Positions 1 through 12,391 of a DNA stretch of 64,000 nucleotides are shown here, piece by piece. The stretch lies in assembly GCA_903813345.2 (NCBI GenBank), contig CAIIXF020000010.1:30684828-30748827 (forward strand), in the 5' to 3' direction. The notes below the pieces were generated by a model, which saw only the letters and a program-made list of their open reading frames with translations, had not been told where the DNA came from and made no database searches. Source of the stretch: Owenia fusiformis. Lineage: Eukaryota; Annelida; Polychaeta; Sabellida; Oweniidae. Both the position numbers and the translations under genes were made by a program. Position 1 is the first letter of the stretch. Each line of letters opens with the position of its first letter.

Positions 1-3000
1 ACCTCCTACAAACTTTAGACAAAGCACTCTTTTAAAAAGCAAAGTCGAACGAATGCAAAGGGTAATACTGGACATATAGATTAATCTGTCCGTCCATAGA
101 CGATCAAAATATTGTCCAAGACGAGGCATCACAATTTATATAGAAGTTTATGAAAGTTTGCAGAAGGTAAAAAGCTACCGCTTTTGTAGATTCATAATTT
201 TAAGACAGTTGATGAACAAATAACCCTCTTAATCTAGAATATTTTACCAAGACATAATCCTTTTTATGCTTTTATGAGACGTGATTTAAGAACGTTCTGA
301 GAACTAGATTAATTGGTGTCATCAGGGAATAACTGTTAAACGTACTTAACGCACTATACATACTGAACCCACTAAAACATAAATCATTATCTTTCATATG
401 AATGATCAGAACAATGATATAAGTCGCCTGCTTGATCAAATATTATTGTCAGTCAATATTTTAGAAAAATGCAATAATTCATATATTTTCGTGTGAATTT
501 TTCTCCTAGCTTGTAATAGAAATGTCCGTTGATGCTAAAAATGATGTAATATGTATTTGATATTGCTTTAAAACTGTCCACCCCTCCCCCATTTAAAAGA
601 TATGCTTTGTAAAAGTGAGTCAAAAGTAGGTTCATTTGTTTTGCATTAAGACCGTCTAGCCCCTCAAAGCTAAATCATTTGCTTAACCAGGAATCGAACC
701 TGTTTCCAGTGAGACATTTAGATGATGAATGAGAAATAGATATAAGAAAGTATATGGAATGTTTTAGAAAAAAGTTGTATCATTACACTAAAATTATATA
801 AAAACAGTCAATAATCATACCAACAATATATATATATATTTCTTATTTACTTTTTTATTTCAATATTAGACTGTATGCCTGAGTAACCATTGTAAGTTAA
901 ACTAGAATAAGTTGCGTTTTATCCAGTTTTAATCTTGAGAATATATTTCCCGTAAGGGTGAGTTTAAAATGCAGGGCCCAGATTTCTCTCGATTCCAAAT
1001 TTTCAAAATTATATGTATCCATGCATGGATTAGGCCCCTGAACCCTTCCTAATAAAAAGGGTATTTCTTGAGACATATTGCTTGAAATCCCTAAATATAC
1101 CTTTCATATTAAGGGGGGGGGGGGGCAACAAGGCCTGTAGAGAGAAAATAGGAACATTTTAACTTTTTCTGAGCTATCAGGGCAACATTTGGCTTAACAT
1201 CTTCTTTGGCATACCTATTTTCTTAAAATGTATGGATAAACTATTAGTTTCAGCATTAAGAAGTGTTAATTCAGTTCAAAGCTTCAAAAAGGGGAAATCC
1301 ACTTTTATATCTTTAAGATATATGTTTCAAGAGGAATGTCAGCTGAAATGTTTGTCTAGGGGGTTTCTTTGTAGATAATAAAATTAGATGTTAGTCTCAA
1401 TGAAATATCCAAACTTTAATATATTTTTACACTGGTTCATGATCGTTGAATGGCCCCATTGCACTAATTATTGCAACTTTAATTAACTGAAATAATTATC
1501 TATATAAAGAATTTTATTTAAAAGTCCCAGAGGAAAAGTCCAAAATGCATACAGTATTTATCGTAAATAGTATGTCGTAGCTTGGAATAATATATAATCA
1601 TAATATAATATATAATATATAATCATTCTATAGACAAAAATAAATAAACGAAATCTAGATTGTAGAGCTTCGACATATAACATTTAGTAAAGTATTCAAA
1701 AACATATCATTGTCGTCTTTCATCCTACCTGCACAAATTAAGTTTTGAAAAATATGTTTGGATCAAATCCATGCTCAATACATTTCATCGGAAATTTTCG
1801 CATCACATGTGGAATATTAAAAACTCAGGCAAAACTGATAAAAGTTGTTCGACTCCGCAATAATGCGATATCATCATTCATATCCGTGTCTAGAATTCAT
1901 TTTTATATTATCAAGATTAAAATATAGACCATCTTCAAAATTAAAAAAAAACATATGGTGAAATAGTCATGAATTTGTGCAATAAGAGTCAGACATTTAT
2001 TTTTTGGAAAAAATATTGAAACGTTATCCTTATATGAGATATTTACCCTTTTCTATAAACGATATTGAGGTTGTGAAATCCTTTGAACTCAATTATGTTT
2101 AGGCATTTTATTTTGATCTTCTTGCAATATAAGTTTAAAGTAGCTGTCACATTAATCGTTTGGGCTCACAGTTCACCACCGTGTGGCTAATTTTTGGCAA
2201 TATTTTTTGATTAATTAATTAATTTTTGCATTTTTTTAATTTTAATTTTCTTTGGTGTGATGGCGAAGGGTGTACATGTGCCCATACGGCTTAAATGTGA
2301 CAGCTTTAGAGACATGTAACGTATGAACTGTTATTTGAAGTACTTCAACATAAAAAAGAATGTCCAGGAGGTAGATATCAAATGTCTGATTTTAAACTAT
2401 CCAATTTTCAGGGAAACTTTAATTGCACGGCAAGTAATTTAACATTTGATCTACCTCGCCACCTATTTAAATGCATTGTTGATCTTGCAATTGAGAGTAG
2501 ATATGTAGTAATTGCGTTAAAGTAAACTATCAAGTATCTTGTTTTGAAAAGTATCCCTACAGCTTTTAACATTTTGAGAATATATTTAATTTGTATATGT
2601 TCCTTCCATTTTCAATTTTTGTCGATTAGTACACTAAGGACGTTTATTGAAAGGTCTCGGTTGATCTTGATGGAAATATAAAAAGTAATTTGCAGTTCAT
2701 TAATAACTCTAAACTCATGAGCTAAAAATGAAATAAATGTCAGTTAATAATAATGAATATCTTGCAATATAAATGTATTTTATTTAATATCCACACTTGT
2801 CCCTTCACTTCAAATTTTATCATAAACGCTAAATTATTAATATCAAAATGCAAAAAGCATTATCCATAGCAATTTATCTTGTTTGGATAAAATGATATGG
2901 GTATATAAGGTGACGTTTTTGCATGCAAGGATCGGAGACGTGTCGATACCCGAAGTGACTCTCTATCTGATTCGAGCAAAACAATTAAAGGTCGAGTGCG

Positions 3001-3059
3001 GCAAATAAGAAGGAGATGTCAAAATGCTACAGATTCAAAATCACCAACAAGTCGAGTGA
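1..3059. other. No gene seen
   Basis: AT-rich, with scattered short chance frames and a G13 run near 1112. A GGAATCGAACCTG motif near 691 resembles a tRNA B box in reverse but has no A box or clover-leaf. Confidence 0.6.
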
Positions 3060-3572
3060 CATTCTACATTGCCTCCAAGCTTACCCCGCTATCACACCAA
3101 ACTAGTTCTTACCCGTTCTTGCCAGTCCTACGAAAATGTCGTAAAACGGGCTCAATCTGGCTGCGGTCGGAATATATGTCTAAAATAATTAGCTTCTTCG
3201 TTCATAAACAGTCTTCAATACGTCCATCTCATTCGCAGTTCGTTCAGGTCGCACCACGTCGGTGTGCAACGTAGTATGAACCGTCCCTTAGTCTAGAAGG
3301 TCATCCTGACCTGATTACAGAACGGTATGGTCGCCATCGAATTTTGAATCAGAAACCCCGTCCGGGAAAGTCCATGAAGTTCGTAAACAGACCGTAGAAC
3401 GTTGTAGCTACGTTCATTCAGTTCGCACACAGTTTAAAACCGATTCGGCAACGATTTGACGATCACCAGAAAATTTTGAGCATGCTCCAAGTGCTTGAGG
3501 ACCTACTCGTTCTAGTAGTTTCATGAAGTTTGGTGTGATAGTAGGGTTAGTAAAGATTGACTAATGTAGAAT
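3060..3572. mobile_element. Inverted-repeat element with CTATCACACCAAAC ends
   Basis: The left end holds ATTCTACATT and CTATCACACCAAAC; the right end holds GTTTGGTGTGATAG and AATGTAGAAT as the inverse. The interior is less AT-rich than the flanks. No coding potential recognised. Confidence 0.65.
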
Positions 3573-4346
3573 ATAACTATTTTCCCCGGAGTGTTAATGT
3601 AAGGCTGAATGTGTCGAGAATAAGCACCATGACTTTTTGGACTCCTTTGTGAAATATTATTTGCGTAAAAGGGCTAACATTCTCATTTCCATGTTTAATA
3701 GAAAGAGATACTCAGACAAATTAAATTTATATATACTTAAAAATAAAATTTTTATATAAAGGAGCGCGTAGGTTATCGCAAACAATTTCAGCCGATTGTA
3801 TCTTGGAAAATGAATTTTCTTATCATGAACACGGGTGCATATTTTAGACCCATTCATTATCAGTAAGAAAAGTATATAAATAATGATAATTAAGTTAAGA
3901 AGTAATATTAAGGAGACAATGGACAAATTAACATATTTTTTGAAATTTTGTATTTAATCATAATGTTGAATTCATTATAAGAATGTGTATCGAGCCATGT
4001 TTTATTTCCAAAAAGAGAAACTTAATTGTTCAATAAACTGAATTTAGATGACCAAAATGATCTGAAATCAACACTATAAAATAGAGAATATTGCTTGGTT
4101 ATAAGAAGTGTATATTTGTAAGAATTTCTTGTAATGTGCAGTAATGATCAAAAATATAAATATACTAGCGAGTCGAAGACGACTTTTTAAAATCCCGTTT
4201 ATGCTATGAAAAAGTGGAAATTGCAGAGGTTCAGTAATTAATCAAGTTGAAGTAATACTGTTATTGTTGAGTTTTACTTTTAAATGCATCTGACCCCCCT
4301 GCCCGTTTTGTTGTATGAAAAATACGGTGTCTACAGTGAATTGAGA

Positions 4347-6013
4347 TACACTCCCTTCCATAAGTTTGGCAACCTTAGCCCCCCCATTGAACTACGTGTT
4401 AAAGCCTCTTTACCTTTGAATTTTTATTTACTTAGCCTGCGATGGAAATACTTAAACTATTGATGGACACGTTATTTGACTTTATTTCCAATACCTCCAA
4501 ATTTTCTCAATTTTTTCGAATATTGATGATAAATTTGATGGATTTTTGAAAATCGACATTCCCACAGAATATCCATTCATCCGAGTCCTTGCCAAAAATA
4601 CAAGTTAAGTAGGCAATTGAATTTGCTGACTTTATTTAACAAAAAATTGATACAAAGGCATAGGTATTTAAAGTCAAAATTGTTTTTAAAAAAAACCTCA
4701 CTTTGAAATAAAAACAGGAGGCGAAAATGATTTTTAAAAATGACTTTGAAGCTCTGTAACTTTAGTATTCATCAAGTAAACTATACACTTTGTGTTCAAA
4801 AAATACAATTCAATTGTTTATATAAAAGTATTTTTTCCCTGAATCTTTTACTGAATAGATATCCTGATTCCTGATTTTCCCCGAACCTGAATTAGCTTCC
4901 AGGAGAGAAGAACATCTTAAAATTTTTGCTTTCAAGGCTAGATACCATTGTTTCCCTCCTTTCATTTGTGATTTAGTTAGCTCATACGAGAATATTCCAA
5001 ATCGGCTCCTAAGACAACCAAGGCATTAAAGAATACCATTTCCTATCAGTAATTCGTTCAAAAAGTCAACCATTATCAGGGCTCTGACCCTGTGGGATGA
5101 CATACCATATGAGGACAGGAAAGGCCAACCAATATCTAGATTTAAAAGGTTAGTAAGAGGAAATATGAGCCCTGACTCTAGAGTATCCACTACTAAAATG
5201 AATGTGACAATGCCAAGGAAAATTGAAATTCTGTTCAATAGATTTAGAGCTGGACTGATTCTAAAAGCACATTTATATTCCCATAACTTTGTGACAGTAA
5301 ATGACCCTTTCTGCGTATGTGGTGACATACAACAAACAACGCATCACTTTTTATTAAACTGCCCTCTGCTGCAACAAAAAAGATGCACTCTCCTAGCAGG
5401 ACTAAAAACGTTAGGATTTTTCAATCGTTTCCAAAATTTAAACTCTTATGAAAAAATTCAATCTTTATTATTTGGAGACAGAAATCTCACAGTAACTGAT
5501 AATGAACAAATTATTCATATAGTAAGCCATTACATCTGCCAGGCTCTTGATATTTTAGATAACCCCCCGAAAGCCTCTAACATTCCCTGCCATTAATATT
5601 ATGTACCTTATCTATTGTATTTTCATTGTTTCCATTTTTATATGTTTTGTATATTGCTGACAATGTTGAAAAACGTAGGCAATAATAGTGTAATGTGTTT
5701 TCTTTTATGTTATATATGGAATAAATGAGAAATGAAAAAAAAATATTGCCCCGAATCCATAATTTCCCATCGGTTTATATGGGGATGCCGGTTTTCAAAA
5801 ATTCATCAAATTTATCATCAATCTTCGACCAATTGTAATTGAGGAAAAAAGGGGAAAATTTGGAGGTATTGGAAATTAAGTCAAGTTACGTTTCTATCAA
5901 TATTATAACTTATTTCATCGCAGGTTAAGTAAATAAAATGTCAAATGTAAAGAGGCTTTAACACGTAGTTCAATGGGGGAGCTAAGGTTGCCAAACGTAT
6001 GGAGGGTAGTGTA
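4347..6013. mobile_element. TA-flanked inverted-repeat element carrying a nested LINE fragment
   Basis: Ends read TACACTCCCTTCCATAAGTT on the left and ACGTATGGAGGGTAGTGTA on the right, with arms of about 250 bp in inverse orientation (4347-4620 against 5760-6013). TA at both ends fits a Tc1/mariner-type non-autonomous element. A related right half lies at 41128-41452 and a short relative at 37291-37502. Confidence 0.75.
5027..5745 (+). mobile_element. LINE 3' fragment (Jockey/CR1-like), nested
   Basis: An open frame to 5596 encodes the extreme C-terminus of a reverse transcriptase protein: ALTLWDDIPYEDR, ILFNRFRAGLILKAHLYSHN, CVCGDIQQTTHHFLLNC. The same Cys/His ending occurs in the LINEs at 15.3 and 25.1 kb. 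A poly-A-like tail after GGAATAAATGAG ends it near 5745. Confidence 0.8.
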
Positions 6014-6084
6014 TGTTAGTTCAATGGGACAACGTCGAGTTGACAACGTACATTTCTGATTTTTTAAAATTATACCCAATAGAT

Positions 6085-8496
6085 TTTACAAAGCATTATA
6101 CAAAAACCCAAATACATATCGTAAAGCAGATTTAGATGATTTTATGCATGATGTTAATGTACCATCTTTAACAAATGAAAAGGCTCAAAAGTGTGAAGGT
6201 GAAATTACTGATTTTGAATGTAAACAAGCACTTAAAACAATGTGTAATGAGTCTAGTCCAGGCTCTGATGGTCTCACTGCAGGTTTTTACAAAATGTTTT
6301 GGTGCAAACTCAATACTTTGGTTCTGAATTCCCTCAATGCTGCCTCTGAAACTGGTTCTATGTCATGTTCACAGAGAGTTGGTATAATGGCTCTTTTACC
6401 CAAAAAGAATCTTCCGAAAGATAAGCTAAAAAATTGGCGTCCCTTAACTTTAAGTAATGTGGACTATAAATTAGCAGCTAAAGTTATGGTGTTAAGACTA
6501 AAGCTTGTTATATCAGACTTGGTACATGAAGATCAATGTGGTTATATTAAAAATAGATCAGTAGGTATGATTTTAAGAGCCATTGATGATGTAATTAATT
6601 TTATTGATAAAGAGCAGAAACAGGGTATTTTATTAGCAATAGATAATGTTAAAGCGTATGATACAATCTCTAAAGAATTTATGCTTGACTCCTTAAAGAT
6701 GTATGGATTTGGAGATAGCTTTATAAATTGGGTGAAAGTCTTAAATGCAAATTGTATGAATTTCATTAATTATAATGGGTGGATAAATGGCACATCCCCC
6801 ATTCATTTAGATCGAGGGCTACGGCAGGGCTGTCCACTCAGTCCGATCTGCTACATTTTAGCTACAGAGTTGTTTTCATGTAAACTAAGACAAGATAGCA
6901 ATATACAGGGTGTTGAAATACCTGGTTGTGACATGGGGCTCAAGTTGTTGCAATATGCAGATGACTCAACCCTTTTTTTGAAAAATGAAGCTTCATTTGC
7001 CAATGCCATGTTATTGATCGACAAATTTTCAATAATATCAGGTCTGAAAATTAATAAAAACAAAACTGAAGCCATGTGGCTCGGAACATGGAAATATAGA
7101 CAAGATACCTTGGGTAATATTAATTGGAAGCTAAGTCCAAATAATAAAATTAAAATTTTGGGTATTACATTTTGTACAACTACCAGTGTAACAGATCTTG
7201 TACAGGACAATTTTGAGCCAAAAATACAAAAATGTGTTAATATAATGAAATCTTGGTCTCAGAGACATCTCACATTATTAGGCAAGATAACATTAGCAAA
7301 GTCTTTTCTTTCCTCACAATTTTTATATTTACTGCAAAGTTTTATATTGCCTGAACATCTTCTTAGAAGGATTAACAGAATGTTATTTAAGTTTATATGG
7401 GCGAAGGGAAAATTCAAGGAAGATGATTTAAAATATGTTCCCGAAAGAGTTAAACGTGAAATAATTGTACAAGATTTTAAAAATGGAGGATTAAAAATGA
7501 TTAATATATTTGATATGGGTCAAACAGCTACAAGAAAATGGAAATGGCAGCTGGAGGAAAATACCTCTGTATTTGTATGGTACCCTATGTAAAGATTTAA
7601 CCATATTTCAATGTAATAATGTTTTTAAAAATATTGTGAATACTGATAAATTGTTAGGATTTTATAGCGAACTATTATATCTATGGAAATCAAACAATAA
7701 GTTCAAAGACAGCTCTATTTTATGGCATAATGAAAATATCAAAGCTACAGGTAAAGAATTGTATTTTCAAAGCTGGGTTAAGTGTGGAATAAATTTTATA
7801 TGTGATGTTTGCAAAAATGGCCAGATTATTTCTTATGATGAAATTGTTTCCTCAGTAGGCAGAAATGCTGAAACATGGATGCAATATCAAACTTTGAAAC
7901 AAGCACTCAAAAGGGAGATGATATTAGAATATCAAATTGTAGCTCCAGAAGATACTTTATACTTCAATGATACAGATGTGCAGTACTTAAATGTTCAAGA
8001 TTTTAGGAAAATTTTAATAGAAAAACGGGTTTGTGAAATTGTATTCAAAAATGAAGTTTTAACAAGAAAAACCTGGCTTAATGCAAAAAATTGTACAACA
8101 GCAACAGACCTTATTATACTACACTGGAAGATTTTACATCCAATATATCCATGTAATCTTTTACTGCATAGATATGGTATTTTAAATTCAAGCAAATGTA
8201 CAAGCTGTGATGAAATAGATAATTTAGAGCATCATTTTGTTAAATGCAAAGCAGTTGCTGAATTTTGGACTAAACATTTCCCAAATATAACTGCCAATCA
8301 AATATATGGAATAGGTAAAGTAAAGAATTACAAAAATATGCTGATAGCAAAGTTATCTATTCACAAATGGTATATTGAAAAATGTGTGAGTAACTTAAAT
8401 ACTCTTTATGAATTTGAAACCTCATCTTTGTACCATACCTGTAAATAATTATGTTAAACTGAAATAAATTTTATCAAAAAAAAAACAAAAAAAAAA
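6085..8496 (+). mobile_element. 5'-truncated L1/Tx1-like LINE
   Basis: Holds a reverse transcriptase and a C-terminal zinc-knuckle region but no endonuclease. Candidate 8-bp target-site duplication CAATAGAT at 6077-6084 and 8497-8504, immediately bounding the element and its A-rich tail. Truncated at the 5' end, as is usual for LINE insertions. Confidence 0.75.
6144..8448 (+). pseudogene. LINE reverse transcriptase, frameshifted
   Basis: First frame 6144-7592: SPGSDGLTAGFYKMFW, NWRPLTLSNVDYKLAAKV, AIDNVKAYDTI, RGLRQGCPLSPICYILATEL and LLQYADDSTLFL are the ordered motifs of an L1/Tx1-type reverse transcriptase; YADD is intact. The frame then shifts by one near 7510-7530 and continues to 8448 with GNGSWRKIPLY and a Cys/His cluster (CTSCDEIDNLEHHFVKC) of the zf-RVT type. 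The element's reading frame is open upstream to about 6085. The shift makes the full protein non-functional as it stands. Confidence 0.8.
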
Positions 8497-8825
8497 CAAT
8501 AGATAATATTTATCAAATCTTCACTCATCCTAAATTGTGTAGTTTAGAGAAACATATTCTTATGAAAATAATCGACACTCTTCTAAGGCGACAGGGGAAA
8601 AAATGATCAAAGGAAATATGAAAAACCAAATTTTCCAACCGATCATTTTTTGTGGGTAGATTAACTACGAAATCAATTATTTGCGATGCACAAGAGAGTT
8701 TCAATATCAGGTCTTATAATATACTATCATGCCAAAAAGCTTTTCTAATCGTTATCATTATCAACTAATAAGCTGCATTACTATCGCTCATAATTTACTT
8801 TAAGAGCCACCCTTTTTGTATTTAG

Positions 8826-9004
8826 GTGTTCCTCTAGGTGCATGGTTCTTCACGATGATAGTTTTGGCGTTTGTACCGAACATTGAAAGCTTAACCGCTG
8901 ACGAAAAGGACCAAATGGAGAAAGGCTTGACTGCTGGGAAGGAAATACTTGGGTACATTCAAGAGAGAAAATTTACTCAAACTATGACAAAATTAGCTGA
9001 TTCC
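8826..9004 (+). pseudogene. N-terminal exon of a secreted-protein gene (detached half)
   Basis: Starts after a good acceptor (CCTTTTTGTATTTAG). Encodes a hydrophobic leader-like stretch (GAWFFTMIVLAFVPNIES), then a charged helix (ADEKDQMEKGLTAGKEILGY, RKFTQTMTKLAD). Ends in phase 0 at a possible donor GTAAAAC, which is also the first unit of the 25-bp minisatellite. No downstream plus-strand exon is seen; the minus-strand piece at 9729-10813 supplies what looks like the rest of the same protein family and begins in a compatible phase. From memory the pair resembles uncharacterised secreted helical-bundle proteins of molluscs and cnidarians distantly like fish Rapunzel; this is not a firm family call. 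Confidence 0.5.
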
Positions 9005-9510
9005 GTAAAACTTAGCGAAGGCCATATCCGTAAACATAGCAATGGTCATATCCGTAAAACATAGCGAGGGCCATATCCGTAAACATAGCAATGGTCATGT
9101 CCGTAAACGTTGCTAGGGCCATATCCGTAAAATGTAGCATTGGTCATATCCGTAAAAATAGCAATGGTCATATCCGTAAAATGTAGCAATGGTCATATCC
9201 GTAAACATAGCAATGGTCATATCCGTAAACATAGCCATGGTCATATCCGTAAAACTTAGCGAAGGTCATATCCGTTTAACATAGCAATGATCATATCCGT
9301 AAAACATAGCGAGGGTTATATCCGTAAAACGTAGCAAGGGTCATATCCGTAAAATGTAGCAATGGTCATATCCGTAAACATAGCCATGGTCATATTCGTA
9401 AAACGTAGCGAAGGTCATATCCGTAAACATAGCAATGATCATATCCGTAAAACATAGCGAGGGTTATATCCGTAAAACGTAGCAAGGGTCATATTCGTAA
9501 CATAGCAATG
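9001..9510. repeat. 25-bp minisatellite between the two halves of the broken gene
   Basis: About 21 tandem units of 24-25 bp with consensus like TCCGTAAAACATAGCAATGG followed by TCATA. A six-unit block of about 150 bp is itself repeated (9240-9390 against 9390-9500), a higher-order structure. The first unit coincides with the end of the plus-strand exon. Confidence 0.92.
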
Positions 9511-9728
9511 CTAAACTATTGCAATAGTTAAAAAGAATTTAATGTCCGAATGTGAAGCAGCACAAAACCATGATTATGTGGGAGATTATAATAAAATACA
9601 AAAAATAAATATTATTTTATTTGATCAGCATCCTTAATCTAGTTGTCATTGTTGACCTCATTATTTGTCCAATTATTTTTTCAGAGAACTATTTGAAGTT
9701 TTTGTTACATAAAACATTGTTCAATTGT

Positions 9729-10813
9729 TTAACCAAATATAACAACCCACCAGTAAATGTGCAAGGCTTTAGTTGCAACTCTAGTGTAATCTGACTTATG
9801 CCAGTATGTGTTAGCATGCTTTTTAATAACAGCGATGCAACATGCATCGTTTACGTTTATTACGTCAAAAATTGTATTGGCTCTCGAGCTATGGTTGATT
9901 ATCTTTGTACCATCATAACTAATACCCACATAAGATTTAAACGTAAACTTGTTCAACTCTGCCTTAGCATTGGCTACGTTCATCCTTGGAGCAGTTTTGT
10001 CTCGGCTTGACACAAGGATGTTGCGTCCATACTCCCAACGGAGAAAAAAGCCTCCACACAATGTGTAACTGAATTCGTTTGAAGAAACATCGTCATCCCA
10101 TACTGCACATAACCAATCTCGCCAGTAATACTTTTCTTTTAACTTATTACACACCTTGACGCTAAAATCTAAGTTACCCATGGAATTGGGCCGGTTGTCA
10201 TGAGCAGTTTCTTTGGTGTCCGCTTTTGACTGCACGAGGAACGCGTTTGTTACAGTGTCATCAATCTCTTTGAATTTTTCAGTTACTGTGACAATTCTAC
10301 TTTGCCATTCGCCTCGCATGGAATTATAATATGTTCCGCCATATTGCATTTTGCAATAGGCAAGTTCAATTCGCATACCTTGCAAGATGATCTTGAGAAT
10401 CCCAAGAAGATAATCGTTTGTCTTTTTGCGGTCGTACTTTGTTTTTTCATAATTGCTACGCCAAGACTGTCGGTAAACGAACTTTCTTGAACAACCAGCT
10501 CGTATAATCTTGATCCACTGAGTCGATATGCTGATTCATATGAAGTGCTAAAATCACGCATTTTATCTGAAGCCGATCCTTCTAATTCATAAAAGTTTTT
10601 GTATGCTCTGTCCATCGTTTGAACATTATTTTCGATTTGTATGAGACTCAGTTCAAGGTTTGACCATTGAATCAATGTTTGGATATCTGCAAGCGTCGAC
10701 TCGACCATACCAAATCGTCTATCAATTTATTTCATCATTCCTTTCATGTATGTTAGCTCCGTAGAATCAGCCGAAACAAAGTTCATTACAAAACTAACAA
10801 ATGGCCCTTGGCC
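9729..10813 (-). pseudogene. Main exon of secreted helical protein gene, with in-frame stop and frameshift
   Basis: Begins after a weak acceptor (AAATGACAG) with a hydrophobic segment (GPFVSFVMNFVSADS), then helical blocks MVESTLADIQTLIQWSNLEL and NDYLLGILKIILQGMRIELA, and a C-terminal part with KLKEKYYWRDWLCAVWDDD and GRNILVSSRD. A TAA at 10727-10729 interrupts the first block. A one-base shift at the A6 run near 10441 separates the two reading frames. Either defect alone could be a sequence error; two together suggest a pseudogene. Function unknown; the hydrophobic N-terminal segment and amphipathic helices leave membrane interaction possible but unproven. Confidence 0.55.
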
Positions 10814-11911
10814 CTGTCATTTGTAGATAATTTTGTAAAGTAAAATAAAGAAACCATAAAAACTAAACTATTTCTAAGTCCTTTTCAGGTTCTTGATCAT
10901 GATCTGCTTGAATGAGCTCCTGGCAACGACGAAAAGTCTTAATCTTCTGGAATGTAAACTATTACAGCTGGCTATAAATTAATAATAGCAATCAGCTAAT
11001 TAGACGACAAATAAGGGGCGCAATCAAGTAGATGATGAATTTTGCGTATCATTTTTATTTTGTTGCATAAATAAATAATTTGCAAATAGATGAGGTGTTC
11101 TTGTTACTAATGCGTAACTTATGTATTTGTCATATAATGGTTGATACACTGTTGGTCAAATATATGGAATATTGGGTATTTAACAAAAATCAGTATATTC
11201 TCTTTACTTAAGAATTGCCAAAATTTTTAATGCAGAGTGGCTGTAAAATTACTCTCCAAGATTTCAATGGATTTTGACGGATTAATCCCTGGGAAATGAG
11301 AAATGTTGTTTGCTTCAAATGTATTAAATTTGCTATTCCTGGACGGTCTTTGAAAAAATTCCATTCATTAAAATTTGAGAGGGCATTGAAAACAGGAAAT
11401 CAATAGTCAATAAGTAAAAAGTGATTTTGTAAGAAACTGCTAGAAATAAGTTCAAACTCGGATCTTAAGAGTTTATCTTAACCTCTTCATTGTATTTGTA
11501 AACACATCACGTCGCACCTTAAATCCATCAAATGCAACATTGATTACCTAATATCAAAGTGAAATAGTTCTTTAATATAATTATAGAATGCATGTGATAA
11601 AAACAAGCTACAATATGAAAATCAATATATATACAGGGTGGGCCAAAAAAACAATACCCAAGTTTAAGGATGAATATCATATGATGTTAAACCATGCCAT
11701 GTATTGTATAATTATCATTTTAAAGATAAATTATTTCCTAATAATATGACCATCTGATTGAAAAACCGTTGTTAACTTGTAGAGTTAGAGGCTAAAATTG
11801 ACACAAGGGGTGTCATAAGCGACCAAAAAATTATCCACTGCGGATTTCCAAATTATGGAAAATGGAGAGAAATTCAAAAGAGGTACATTTATACAAATAG
11901 AGTGCAAAATT

Positions 11912-12391
11912 CAGACTTCCAACAACGCAAACATCAGTTCTGACCTCGCGAGCTTTGTTCCTTGCGCTCGAACCACGATTCTCACGTCGCGAACGTAAAA
12001 ATCCTATGTCGCGCACTACCATTTCTTCGATCCCAAACATAGAGATCCTGGAGTTTCCTGGAGCGTGAATATACTGTTATCTTCAATTTGTGGATATTCA
12101 TTAACATGCATGAAAAACTTGGAAAGTATTACTCCCGAAATCCAAATAAAAACACTTCGTTTGAATTTTAGTTATGCGTAATAATACAAATAGAATTACA
12201 GACTTTTTTCGACCAGGCGTGTGGTTCGCGAGCACGGAGATCTCTGTTTTTGAGTGAAGAAATATGTTCGGGAAAGAGGAAAGGGTGGTGCGCGACATAC
12301 GATTTCACGTTCGTGACGTGAGATTCGTGGTTCGAGTGCAAGGAACGTAGTTCGCGAGGTCAGAACTGATGTTCGCGTTGATGGAAGTCTA
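11912..12391. mobile_element. Foldback element with GC-richer arms
   Basis: Arms 11912-12040 and 12278-12391 are inverse copies. Example: AGACTTCCAACAACGCAAAC against GTTCGCGTTGATGGAAGTCT. Arms are rich in CG while the spacer is AT-rich. Confidence 0.8.

Noticed and set aside
645-720. Possible tRNA or tRNA-derived SINE on the minus strand (GGTTCGATTCC)
   Set aside because: Only a B-box-like motif is present; no A box, anticodon arm or acceptor pairing could be drawn.
2996-3274. 92-codon plus-strand frame
   Set aside because: It overlaps the end of an inverted-repeat element and matches nothing recognisable; composition explains it.
6144-8448. Two separate overlapping LINE genes
   Set aside because: The second frame continues the first protein without gap in family order, so a single frameshifted frame is the better reading.
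9001-9510. CRISPR-like array
   Set aside because: Units are directly tandem with no unique spacers, and the DNA is animal nuclear sequence.
10430-10450. Programmed -1 frameshift at the A6C run in the minus-strand pseudogene
   Set aside because: The run is not in the required codon register for a slippery heptamer, and an upstream in-frame stop also exists, so decay or sequence error is simpler.
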